Below are positions 44,196 to 55,850 of a DNA stretch of 64,000 nt, one piece after another. The stretch is taken from assembly GCF_040807025.1 (NCBI RefSeq), contig NC_090964.1:7960214-8024213 (forward strand), written 5' to 3'. Made by a program: the position numbers and the translations under genes. Positions within the stretch are counted from its first letter, which is position 1. Each line of letters starts with the position of its first letter. This DNA comes from Struthio camelus (Eukaryota > Chordata > Aves > Struthioniformes > Struthionidae). The notes under the pieces were generated by a model. The model was not told the origin of the DNA and did no database searches. It worked only from the letters and a program-made list of their open reading frames with translations.

Positions 44196-47100
44196 TCACA
44201 CGATGCTGGCGAGTTCTGTGTTGTCCGACTCGGAGCTGCTGTTGCTCTCCTCCCTAGGGGCAAAGGGTTGGGGAGCAGGCATGAAGCCAGCCCTTCCTCC
44301 CTGCTGGCTCCCCAGCCAAGAGGGGACTTCTGCCTTCAAGCAAGCAAGCCTCAGAGGAGCTCAAGAGGGACATTGCCACTTTGCTCAGTCCTCACACCAG
44401 TTCCCTGCCTGAGTGTTGCCAAAGGTTCCCTGCTGACATCTAATACCTCACGCCATTACTTTTGGAGCCAGGACTGGGAAAGCCAGCCCCTCCCTCCGCC
44501 TGCCACCCACAGGTTCCAGCAGATTCCTGCACAAGGCATGCTGTGCCCCAATCAGTCCAGGCCTGATGCTTCCCCCACATGTCCCACTGACACACCACGC
44601 TTGCTGACTCCCTGGCACAGGCTGGGACCCAGAGCAATGCTCACCTTAAGTCCTGCAGGGCTTTCTTGTTTTTCCTCCGCTTCTCCTCATCAATGGGGTA
44701 CAGTTTGAACAGGAACAGGCCCAGCAGGATCAGCCCCACGGGCACAGCTGACACCAGCATCTTCAGGGTGAAATTCACTTCGCTGGGCTGAGAGCAACCT
44801 CGGGTCTGGTACCCTGCAAAGCTATGGATAGAGAAGGGCCTTCAAGCAAGGGCAATACAGGCTGCCACCTGCTCTCCCACACCAGCTCACGAGAGGTCTC
44901 CTCAGGAAGGAGCAATCACTGCAGGACAGCCCTGCAGGACAGCCTGGCTTTGGCTCCAAGCAGCTCTCAGCCACAGCACAGTATCGAGGTTTCCAGCCAA
45001 AAGCTGCAAAGCAGCAAGTTCTGGTACCTCAGTGATGCACGTGCTCTGAACACGAGGGGAAGGCAGCTCGCGTGGTTTAAGAACAGGCAAGTTTGTACAA
45101 AGCAATGCTTTCCCTCTGGGGAAAGGTTTATGGATTTAGACCCCTCCCCCCTCCACTTCCCTTCCAGACTTTGGAAAGCAAACTCCTAGATACGGAGGTG
45201 TGAGACTGGCTTTTCTTCTTGGGCCCCAGCTCCTGCAAGAACTCACTCTAAACTGAGCGTGGAGATGCCCAGGGAGACCCCGGAGGTGAACTTGGTAAAG
45301 AAGACATAGAAGGAGAAGAAGATGGCTTCATGGCCACGGGAGTCAGGGTGCTGCAGCTTGAAGTCATCTATGACATCTGGGAGCATGGACCTGCATGGAG
45401 ATTGGGAAAGTGAACGCATGGACCAAGCCTATGAGGCAGCATCTCCTCCTGCCTCTCCTAGGAGGATTTCCCATTAAGATCCCCATCTTGGGCTGAAACA
45501 TGGCAAAAAAGCCTTCCAAGGATTTAAAGCTTCCAGGCTGAGCCAGGAGGTGTGAGCAGCATGGGGACCTCTCACTCACCAGGGCAGGAGGAAGGCAGCG
45601 GCGACACTGATTCCAGCTGCAACGGCCACGATGTAGGTGATGATCAGGTTACTGTCCAGGACAACCACCATGATGAGGAAGGGGATGGCAGACTGGACAG
45701 GGGACAGAAACCAGTGTTGGCCTCAGCAGTGCCTGACCCAGACCCCCCGGGTTTTCCCCACCTCCCTCCCACTCCTGCCAGCCCTCAGGAAGGGCTGCTG
45801 TCTGGCCATGGGGACAGCCAGGGAAGCAGTGGTGCAGGCTTCCTCCCAGAGCCCCCCAGCAGCCATTTCCAGGACGAGAGGACGCTCTGCTTCCTCTGCA
45901 GCTACGTTTGCAATAGCACAAAAGGCAGGAAGAAGGACAGTTGCCAAATGAGCAGTAGCCCCTGCCCAGCTCTGGACCCTCTCCAGAGGATGTAGTTCTG
46001 CTTGCCCTGTGCAGGAAACCATCTGACCACGCACCTCTGTGCCCGAGGGGACCCACTCACCGAGATGCCCACGTAGACAGCAGTCTTCTTCCCAAAGCGG
46101 GTGAGGAACCACTGCCAGAGGGGAATGGTCAAGGTGGCAGAGAGCTATGAGGAGGGAAGGAGGTCAGGGTGTTATTTGCTAGCCAAGGTCTTCTCTGGGG
46201 CCAAATCTCTTCTCAGCAGGGAGCAGCTCCCAGACACTGCCTGCCCCCACCCTGCCCTGTGGCATCCTTCCCAGCACCTCTGATTTGCACACACTCCCGG
46301 GGCTGGCACGCATCCACACTGCCTACACCAGCCCGCCGTCCTGCCCTCACCCCATCCCTCGCCTGCCTCCGCTCCCAGGGAAGAGAGCTTGTGACTGGAG
46401 CAGCTCCACAGGGCCACCTTCTCCCCTGGTGCCTCTGTCCTCAGGGCACCAGGTGCCAGCAAACCTGCACCCAGTCCAGGGGTCAGGCAGGGGGAGGATC
46501 TTTGTCCCCAATTCTCAGTGCCAGGAAGGGGCCTGATGTTGGCACAGACATGTGAACACCGTGCGGCCGAGAGCTGGGGGCTGCTGCAGCTCTCTCCCAG
46601 GGCACTGTGGCATCTGGGGGAGGGATGGAGCCCGTCCAGCCTGGGTGACGGTCCCCTCTGGCTGTCAGGCCATAGGACTGGGGGGCTCCTGAGGGGCAAA
46701 GCCACAGCAGAAGAGACTGCTGTATTGGGGCTGTAAGCAGGGAGCAAACACCCAGGGTCAGGCCTTGGGAGCCTGCAGGCGCGAGGACAAGAGGGCTGCC
46801 TTGCCCCGGGGCTCTTTCCTGCTCACACCTCTCCACCCCATCAGGCAAGGGCTGAAAGGGCTCCCAGGAAGCTGCTTTGCTCCATCCTCCCGGCAATAAA
46901 CTGCTGGGATCCTTTGCTCATGGGGGAAGGGAGATAAGCGGTAGGATTTGGACAAAAGGCTCCCGCAGCTCCTGTTCTCCCCCCTTCCCTGGCTGCCTTC
47001 ATGTGGAAACAAAAGCCTTGCTGTTCTCGCCAACTGGCCAGGCCTTTGCAGGAGGTTCAGTAGCTCCTTTCCCCTCCCAGTCTCCTGGGGGACCTTCGGT

Positions 47101-50100
47101 CACTGTCCTCGCAGCAGACAGTTGCGGCCCCATGGCCTCCATCCCCTCGAGCATTCATCCCGCACCGAATCCTGGGGCAGACCCACAGGACCCCCGCACC
47201 GCCACATCTTGCTGTGGCACGATCCTGGCCCTGAGGGGCCACAGGACAGGAGGGAAGGGATGACGCGAGCCCAGCCGCAGCCCGTACGCACCATGATGGC
47301 CAGGAGGATGTTCTGGAACTCGTTGCGGAAGCCAAGGGTGTAGGTGCAGAACAGGGCAAAGTTGCCCTCCAGCAGCTGGGGAAAAGGCAGATGGTGGGTT
47401 AGGGGGTGGAAAGATGGACATCCCACCCCACCCCAGAGGGACGCATGTGCTCCTTGCAAGGCTGCACCCAACACATGAGCAGGGAAAGAAAGCAGCCATT
47501 CACCAACTCGTCCAAGGGCACAAGGCCACATCCTCCCTTCTCTGCCTGGGGCTGCTCTGGCTCATTCATCCTGGCACCTCACATGCTCCCAGCCTGCCAG
47601 GATCCCTTACTGCACCCTACACTGTTCATACCGCAGCGATCACCAAGCCACACTGCTGCCTTTCCCTCTCCCCCATCCTCCAAACCTGGCTGTGCCCTTA
47701 CCATGAAGGCCAGCGAGGTGAAGAGGAAGCCAGCAATCAGCTTGATGTAGGCACCATGGTTCATCACCAGCTTCAGCCCCCGGAAGAAGGAGACAGGCTC
47801 GTCCGACTGGAGCTCAGAGGCCTCTGGGGAGCAGAGCAGAACCAGCTGGTTGTGAGAGCCACAGAAACAGCAGCCTGGGGCACAGCATCGCGCAGCCAGC
47901 TCCAGAGCACCCTGCCCAAGGCAGTCAGGGCAGTGCCTGCGAGGACCCCCTGCCCTGGCCCAGGGGTCCCTCAGCCCCATGCAGAGGGGGAAGGGAAAGC
48001 GTGGGGGATTTGCCTGGCATGAGCAGAGCTGGCCACAAAGCGGAGGGAGGGAAGGACAGACTGCTGGACTTTGGACAACATCCTACATCCCGGTGTCCAG
48101 GTTGGCACTGGAGACCTTGGCCAGCCAAGCCTATGCTAGATAACATTCATCTCCAAGAGGCTGAGCAGACAAATGAGTCTTGGGGCTGTGCTTTGCTCTA
48201 ATACACCCTGAATATGCTCCAGTCATGTCATTCCCACAGCACTGTTCTTCCACAAAGCCTTCCCTGGGGCCCTATGCCAAGGCCTCAGCTCTACCTGCTC
48301 CTCTCCTTCGGGGCTTCACGCATGGAACGAGAGGCTCCAATCTTTGCTTCTTATGCCAGGTTAGAGCAGATGTGGCAAACAAAGCTGTCCTGGCTGGAGG
48401 CGACCAAAGCCTTCCTTGCACTGCACACTGCTCCCCAAGGAACAGGGAGGACTCGGGGGGCTCCTAAGGATGTCCCTGGCAGGCACCACAGCATTTCCAG
48501 GAGCCCAAAGTACTTCTGCATTTTGCAGGTCTAAGTAGCCTGTGACAACTCAGTCCTGAGACAGAGGCAACTGTAAAGCAGCCCCAGAGCCTCCTCTCCA
48601 CCCAATGGGCCAAAGACTATTCTCTGAAACATATCCCCATGTTTTTCCTTCCTGCTCTTTACAAACAAGTGAGCATCCCCTGGGGAAGGGCCCGCTCGCC
48701 AGAAGACACAGCGACCCCAGCAGCAGACCCAGCCCTCCACACCCCGTGCCCCTGCAGAGCAGCTGTTTGCAGAGCCCGTGGGCCAACTCACCTCTCTTCT
48801 CCCGCACACCCATCCACAGGATCACGGCGCAGAGGATGTAGAGGCCCCCAATGACCCCCGCTGCAATCATGTAGGCATTTCTCTGCAGGAGACATGGGGA
48901 GCAGTGAGGGAGGCTGCTCCTCCCAGGAGCCAGCCCTGCTAAGGAGGCAGGTGGCTACGGCAAGGAGGACATAGCAGGGAGCGCCAGTGGGTCCCCTCGG
49001 CTTACTGTGTCTGTGAGCGAGCCGGTGTCGTGGGTCATGTTCACCTCCTCCATGGCCACTGAGGAGTTGGTCTCTCCGATGAAGATAGGGCTCTGGATGC
49101 AGGGAGTATCCACCTTGCCCACAATCTGGCCCTGGATGGCGGTGCCCAGCACAGTGCCCAGCACTTCCACTGTCATTCCTGAGCGGAGATGCCAACGAGA
49201 CTGAGCACAGCCCTCTGAGACCCGGGAAGGCAAGCACAAAGCCCCACTCTGCGGCAGAGCCTCCCTGACTGCCCTTCAGCGCGCGATGCATTGCCCTTGG
49301 CCCGCAGAGGTGAGCCGGTGCGGCTCTCCTGCAACTCCCTCCAGACCCCCGAGTGAAGCCCTGTGCTGTGCAGGAAGGAGAGCGTTCACTGGGGAAACTG
49401 AGGCAGGGAGCAATGCCAAGACTTTGTCTTGGTGCTCACTCTGCTATGTGACAGGGAAAGAAAAGACTTGGGAGCTCAGATCCCCTATCGCCTGCTCCGG
49501 GCAAGACCAAATCCCATCAGCTCAGCTCTCACCAGGCTCAACGGCAGAATCGGCTGGAGGAGCCACAGGAGAGGAACAGCAAGAGCTGGAGGCTGCGATC
49601 CAAGCCCTGAACGGTGCATCACACACCATCCTCAGGCTGGGATGTGATCAAACGAGCCCTCCCAGCAGCACACCTGGAGGCTCTCAGCCCAGAAGAGCCA
49701 CGGCAGAGGGCTCAGACCGCCTCAGCCCAGGACTGAGCACCGGCCACCCTGCAGAGCTGGGGAGGAAGGAGGGAGAGGCAGGGGAAGGCTCTTACGGTAG
49801 GCAGTGGCTGAGTCCCGCTCGCTCTGCTCCCTGCTGATGAACATGGTCAGGGCGGAGTAGGGCACGTGGAAGCACTGCAACGGCACGAGGAAGAGGAGAA
49901 TCAGCCCAGGGAGGGTGCGTCAGGCCGCAGCACCGGGGCGGAGGGGAGCTGGCCCCTCCGTGCAGCACAGCGGGGCCGAGGCAGGGAGACGTCCTCTCCA
50001 TCCCTCGCCCACCGGCCCGAGGATGCCCAGAGCCCAGCTCACCGTCACCAGGGTCTGGAAGGCGCAGTAGAAGATGAGGTACCACAGCACTTGGCCTCTG

Positions 50101-53100
50101 GAGATGTCCGGCACAAACCATATCAGGAAGTAGGAGATGACAGCAAACGGAGTGGAGAAGATGATCCTTTGGGAGGACACAGCGTTAGCCTCGCAGGCAA
50201 GGAGTGCCTTGGGTGACCGGCCGGGCTCCGGGGGGTTTGGGCACCTGATATTGGGGGCTCCTCCAAGCTGCCGCTGGCTGTCTCACCCTGCTCGTACCCC
50301 TGGGCAGGGGGCAGGGGTTGCTGCTGGGGGTATTCAGAACCGGCCAAAGGCAGCGGTTTGGGTCAGCCGGGGTGGGAAGGGGATGAGCTGACTCGGGCTT
50401 CCAGGAAAAGGGCGTAATCTGCGAGAACAGGCCTCCCTGCCTCAGCCGGAGGGATTGATGTGCTCCCGCTTCAGCTTCCGCCCCCGGCCTCTACCTCTGC
50501 TCTGGGCAGCAGCGCTGTGTGTTCAGCGGGATGTAATCGCCTCCCTCCTCCTGGCAGGGGCTGGGAAGCTGCCAGTTGGCACAGCCCTCCTCCCGTCGCC
50601 CCGTGGGCTGAGCGGCCTCTAACCCCGCGCGCCAGCTCGGCTTTGCTGCCAGGGCCACGGCCACCTCCGTTTTCCTGGCAGGGAAGGGGCAAATCGCCAG
50701 CCAGCAACAGGCTGGCTCCTTCCTCCACTCCTACATCAGAGCTGCGGGTGCAGGGATGAGGGATGCAAGTGCCACGGAGGATCGGAGGAGATTGCTCAAG
50801 CGCTGGGGCTTGGCGGCGGTCCCGGCAGGACGGACTGGCGAGGGCGATCGCAGCAGGAAGCTGCCCAGAGCATCTCTGCTCCATCCAGCGCAGCGACAGC
50901 CCTTGTCCTGCTGCGGGGGACGGGGGCAGCTCTGCCCCTGCACCCAGCACTGCCGGAGACCCGGCAGCCGAAGGAGACCCTGCCCGCCTGGGTCCTGCTC
51001 CTGGGTCCAGAGGGACATGGAAGCACCTGTCATCTGGGAAGGCATGGGAGGAAATCCTCCTCCTGGAGGGAAGTGAGCTAGACTGCGTTGGGATCAGCTT
51101 AGGAGACCGATTTTGCTTGGCTTCTCATTTCCTGTCCCCCGCAAACTCCCAGGCAGAAGCTGCATCCTGGAATTAAGCTGATAAAACCGGACATAGGACA
51201 GAGTCTCCTGAGGCTCAGCCCTGTCCCTCTGCCACCCCACAACGACGGTGCAACAAGATCTTTCCTTCCACGCTGCCGTTACAAGAGGCGAAGTTTCAGT
51301 CTAAAGCGGGGAGGGTGCGAGAAACCGAATCCCCGCGGACGGGGCGGCGCTGCGCAGCACCCAGCACACGCACATTTTTCCCCGCGCACGTCACCCGGCC
51401 GAGGGGGAGGGAAGGGGTGAGCCGGCTCCCAGCCACTCCTCTCGCGCCCGCTTATCGCCGCACACGTACGTCGAGCCAAGGGAAACTGAATGAGTCACCG
51501 CAGCCTCGGCGGGAACCACGCCACGCTGGCCGCGGGCGCCAACGCGCACACGTCGCCGCTGGCAAGGACGCGAGGACCCCCCCCCCGGGGACGCGGCGAT
51601 GGGCTCCCCACGTCCCCAGCCCCCGGCTGGAGGTGCCGAGCCCCGGCCCGGGCTGTCTGGCGGCGGTGACGGGAAGTGACTGCGAGTTACCCCTGACGCG
51701 GCCGCGGTGATTAAGAAGCTCGGAGGAGGCCGGCCGTGACGCGCTCGCCCGCTTATTGGCCGCGGCGCGATGGTGTGTTCCTTTGTGCGGCTCGCACACC
51801 CCTTCCCGGCCCGGCGCTTAACCGTTTCCCAACGGCCGCTGCCCCGGAGGAAGGTCAAAACCAGGGCTCTTAAGTCATCGACACGTCAGGGAAAGTTTTG
51901 GTCACCTAAAGCGGCCGAGACACCGGGGCCAGAGCGGCGTCCCCAGGGCCTGGGGGGGGGGGGAAGGGACGCAGCGAACACGCGAGCTGCTGGAGCGAAA
52001 CAGGCCAAAAAGTGTTTAAAAAGAAAGAAGCAGGTGAAAGGGGAGAGGGGGCAGCTCCCGGGGAAGGTTTGCTCGCCCTTTGGAGGGCTCCGTGGCCCGG
52101 AGCGGCGGCACCCGCGGGAGCTCAGCCTCGCGGACGGGCGCTTCGCAGCCCGCCGGCAACGTCGCCGCAGCCCCTCGGCGGAGGCCACGTGGGGTAACCG
52201 AGGCTGCCGAGGGCGCGGGGCCGGGCGGCACAGGACGCGCAGCGGGGCCGCGCCACTGCCTCGGCTGCCGCGGGCTGCGCCTCCCGGAGCCCGAGTTCGG
52301 GGGGCTCTAGCTCGGCTCGGCCAGGGTAGCTCGACTCCATCCAAGCTGAACTCGGCCAACTGCTCTTGAGCCACAAACAACAGCTCGCAGCCTGCTGCCC
52401 CGGCATGGCTGGGAAGCCCGGCACAAGTCAACGGCTCTGGCCAATTTTAACAATGCAAGAGCCCGTTTGGAGGAATGCAACGGCTCCGTCCCCACCCCCT
52501 GCCTCGTGGAGGAGAGATTACAGGCAGCAGCGGCCCTGGGCGTGCACGACTGCCCTGCGCAGCCCCGCGCCTGCCCTGCCGGCACAGCCCAGCATGCAGC
52601 CCTGCTTCTAATCTCCGGACCCCAGACCCCACCACGCGTGCAGCTGGGAGAGGAGCTATTTCAGGCCATGCATGGAGCCTGGCTTAAACAACAGGCGACT
52701 ACCATGCTGCCCAGAGCTATTCCAGGAAACCCCGGAAGCAGAGGGTATAATCTGCGGGGGAAGGACTGCATCCCTCTAATTCCTCTGCCCCCTGCGCCTA
52801 CCCCTTGGCTGCATTGTATTTCAGCAATCCTGCAGGCACCCGGGACACAGGTTATTTCGGTGCTGGACACTCAGATATTAGCACCCTGCAGTCCTGCTCC
52901 TGCTGCGCTCAGGGCAGACAGCACAACACTGCTCCGTGTGCCTTGGAGGAGCAGGCACTTACGGACAGCAGCGTTGCCCCAAATCTGCCCTGGGCGCAGG
53001 CACAAGCCCTTCCTTCAGGGCTTCCCAAACCCCAGTCCCACCTGCTCCGACTCCCGTCGGCACCCTTTGCTCAGCGCCCTGCTCACGAGGCCAGTGACAG

Positions 53101-55422
53101 CACCCACGTGCTGGCACCCGGAGCCGGGGCAGCTGCTTTTCCTGCCAGAAGGGTGAACTCATGACAGTCAGGCAGCACGCGACCCAGCAGCCCGTCACCG
53201 CGGACGGGCCGGACGCACCCCGGCCAGCCCTCCTCCCCGCCGCCGCAACGCCACCTGCTCCACTGGCGACAGCGTCCGAGGATGGGGCTCGGCGCTGGCT
53301 GCGGGAGCGGGCGGGCAGCCCTCGCACCGCACCGCAGCCTCGGGTCAGCTCTCGGGGAGGCTGGAGCTGCTCCTGGTTTAGCGATCCGGAGAAAAGCCTG
53401 GCCCAGCTTGCGCAGGAGTGGCTCAGGGCTGGTTAGAGCAACAGGCACCGACCCAGCCCCTGCTGTTTGCAGCTCCTTGGGTGTTTTGGGGCACTTGTCA
53501 CCGCACTAGAAATACTCCTGGGTGAGATACAGCACAAGCCCATCCTGCCCTGCAAGCCTCATGCCAAGGGGCACCCAACAACCTGCTGCTGGCCTGGAAT
53601 TGCTGTGAAACATCAAGAAGGGACCCCAGGGTGCTGCACAGAGCTGTGCAGTGTCTCTTACCATGGCATCAGGCGCCCAAAGCGGGTCCATGAGGTTTTA
53701 CTGATGAAGAAGCCCACCATGGGGTCCGTGATGGCATCCCAGGCTCGCCCCACAAACAGGATGATGGAGGCATAGAAAGGGTCCAGCTACAAGAGGGAGA
53801 ACTCACATTAGGGCAGGCAATACTACCTCAAGCCCCTGGCTATCCTTGCTGAACACCAAAACCTTTGCAACTGTACTGTGACTGCATCTTTGTCACCAGC
53901 TGGGAGCAGGGGACAGGTCCCTTGGCCTCTCCCCCATCATTCAACAGCCTCTGGGGCATACCCAAACTCTCCCAGGTTGCCTCCTGCTCCACAGTGCTTT
54001 TTTGACAGAAAGCTCCTACAGCCTCAGAGCAAACTTCCCCAAGACACCCCACGCAGCTGGCACGAGGGTGCCCCGCGGCTCCTTCCCCTCCTGCCTGCAG
54101 ACAGCGGCTGCAGGGCTGCTCGCACTGACTCCAGGAGCGCTGCCGGGCTTTGTGGGACAGGTCCTGTCATCCCAGGGGATGGACAGTATCATCCTGTTTT
54201 ATAGCCTGGGGAAACTAAGGCACCAGGCAGCCACATGACTTTGCACAAGGCCACGCAGCGAAAGCAGCAGGGCTGGGAACACTGGGTGGAATTTGGCTGA
54301 TCAAAGCCCACAAACCTCAGAGCAAAGCCACGTGGAGATGTGGCTCCAGCGTGACAGATTCCTCTCTATTTCCCCGAGGAAAAGCTATCAAGGGGGAACC
54401 GATCCCAGGGGAAGACTTGCAGCTCACGGATTCAGACATGGGGCCACCGAGGGCTCATTGCTCCTGCTTACCCCGCGGCGCTCGCACGCTTGCTCACCTA
54501 GGGAGCTGCTCTCGTCCCTGGGTTTGCTGGAGGGTGCGGTGGTGGCAAACTTTACGCGTTCCAGTTTGCCAAGCAAACACAGCACCTGCATGCTTCTATC
54601 CGTCCCAGAGCCCTGTTGGGTGACTCCTGCCAGGCAGCCCCGCAGCCCTCCCGGGAGCCCTCGGGGACCCGCTGCGGGCGGCATCTCTCCAGCTGCTCCC
54701 TCCCTCGCGCTAAGTTTTTAAGGCTCGCCGTGTATAACTCGAGCGGCCTACACCCCAGCCTTCCTGGCCAGCACCCCCTCCAGCGAGGGCCCAGCACCTC
54801 GGCCCCGGAAGAGCCCTTCGGGCCAAGGAGATGGCCAAGGGCACCGAGCAGCAGCACATGGCACCGCAGCTGGTGACAGCGGAAAGCCACCCGCGGCCCG
54901 GCGCCCTGCCAGCGGCGAGTTACCTGGGCCACGTCCAGCAGGTAGATCTGGAGGAAGAAGCCGAGCGCGCAGCCCGTGGTCTGGTAGGGAGCCCCGCCGA
55001 CGGCGTAGCACAGCTTGCTGCACACCGACAGCTTCGCCCGGCTCTCCTGCGGCACCGGAGGCAGCGCGTCAGCCCCGCCGGCTTCCCCCCACCCCTTTCC
55101 AAAGCCCCGCAGCCCCCGGCCCGGCCCCGCGGCTCGCCCGCCACCCCCTGCGCGGAGGAGCCCGACGCCGCCGCTGCCGGGCGGCGCTGGGCAACCGGGG
55201 ACGGGACGGAACCGGGAGGCGGCGGCGGGGCCCCGGAGGCGCCTCCCCAGCGCGGCCGGGCAACTAAGGGCGCCAAGTCCCGCGGCGGAGGGGAGGGGAG
55301 GGGGTGGGCAGCGGGCCGGCTCTCACCTTGCGGCGGCGGAGCTGGCGGCAGGCGGGCGGCAGGAGCCCCGCGGCGGCGGCGGCGGCGCCCCGCTCCGTGC
55401 CCGCGCCCCCGCCCCTGGCCAT
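44196..55422 (-). CDS. MFSD2A: Sodium-dependent lysophosphatidylcholine/DHA transporter MFSD2A
   Basis: Fourteen exons in transcript order: 55327..55422, 54924..55046, 53662..53786, 50043..50166, 49796..49874, 49006..49178, 48792..48882, 47702..47823, 47292..47375, 46061..46144, 45580..45692, 45247..45390, 44645..44821, 44196..44253. They give 1593 bases, 530 residues (human 543). It is a 12-helix MFS symporter carrying DHA-containing lysolipids across blood-brain and retinal barriers. TM1 begins with [15 protein letters not shown]. The cation-site pair D90/D94 is in RAWDAITDP. Two sequons in the long loop (N220-S-S and N229-M-T) match the two glycosylated human sites. [11 protein letters not shown] carries the conserved TM11 lysine, and the tail ends TELASIV. 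The start ATG has G at -3 and G at +4. The N-terminus is Gly/Ala-rich and shorter than in human. The neighbourhood (CAP1, PPT1) confirms MFSD2A rather than MFSD2B. Confidence 0.97.
49388..49425 (+). mobile_element. Possible MIR fragment in MFSD2A intron 5
   Basis: CACTGGGGAAACTGAGGCAG matches the best-conserved words of the MIR core, but the match is short and could be chance. Confidence 0.3.
51280..52370. promoter_or_regulatory. CpG island inside MFSD2A intron 3
   Basis: A second, sharply bounded CpG-dense block lies within the 3.5 kb intron between exons 3 and 4, more than 1 kb from any exon. It contains an inverted CCAAT box (TTATTGGCCGCGG at about 51752) and GC-rich motifs. No splice-compatible coding exon was recognised. 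It could be an internal or antisense promoter. Confidence 0.55.
54185..54278 (+). mobile_element. MIR SINE core fragment
   Basis: ATCATCCTGTTTTATAGCC, then GGGGAAACTAAGGCACCAGG, then CATGACTTTGCACAAGG, CCACGCAGCG and GCAGGGCTGGGA, follow the MIR core in order (ATTATCCCCATTTTACAG, GAGGAAACTGAGGCACAG, TGACTTGCCCAAGGTCACACAGC, GCAGAGCCGGGAT). It lies in MFSD2A intron 2, antisense to the gene. The best-preserved mobile remnant in the window. Confidence 0.7.
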
Positions 55423-55850
55423 GCCGCTGCGCGCCCCGGCGATGAATGGGGCCGCGCCCGCCCGCCCGCGCGCTACATTGTATCGGGCCGCCCCGCCCCG
55501 CCCCCGCCCCTTAAAGGCGCCGCGCCCGCTCCGGCGCCCGCTGCTTCCTCCTCCTCCTCGTCCTCCTCTTTTCCTCCGGCGCGGCCTTCCTCCACCCTTC
55601 CGCCCCTCCACTTCCCCATCCCCTCCAGCTCTCCATCTCACTTTTCCACCCTCTGCCCCATCCCTCATCCCTCCCCGCTGTCCCTTTCCCCATCCCTCCA
55701 CCTCTACCCCGCGTCCCCTCATCCCTCTGCTCCGTCCCTTTCCCCATCCCTGCACCTCTGCCCCGCTCCCAGCTCTCAGCCCCCTGTCCCTGCCGGAGGA
55801 GGAGGGAGAAGCTGGCCTAGGGTTTCCCTAGAGAGGGGACGGTGCTGGCG
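54900..55850 (-). promoter_or_regulatory. MFSD2A: MFSD2A promoter CpG island
   Basis: Continuous CpG-rich DNA over exons 1-2 and upstream, with CCCCGCCCC GC boxes at about 55490-55510. No convincing TATA box. A pyrimidine-rich CT stretch at about 55540-55800 flanks it upstream. Confidence 0.65.
55540..55800. repeat. CT-rich imperfect repeat (CCCATCCCTCCA-type)
   Basis: A long pyrimidine-biased tract with recurring CCCCATCCCT and CACCTCT words, directly upstream of the MFSD2A start. It looks like a degenerate minisatellite. Confidence 0.6.

Noticed and set aside
44645-44812. MFSD2A exon 13 beginning after CTTTGCAG
   Set aside because: This acceptor breaks the frame and loses the conserved Asp-Phe-Ala; the acceptor eight bases earlier restores both.
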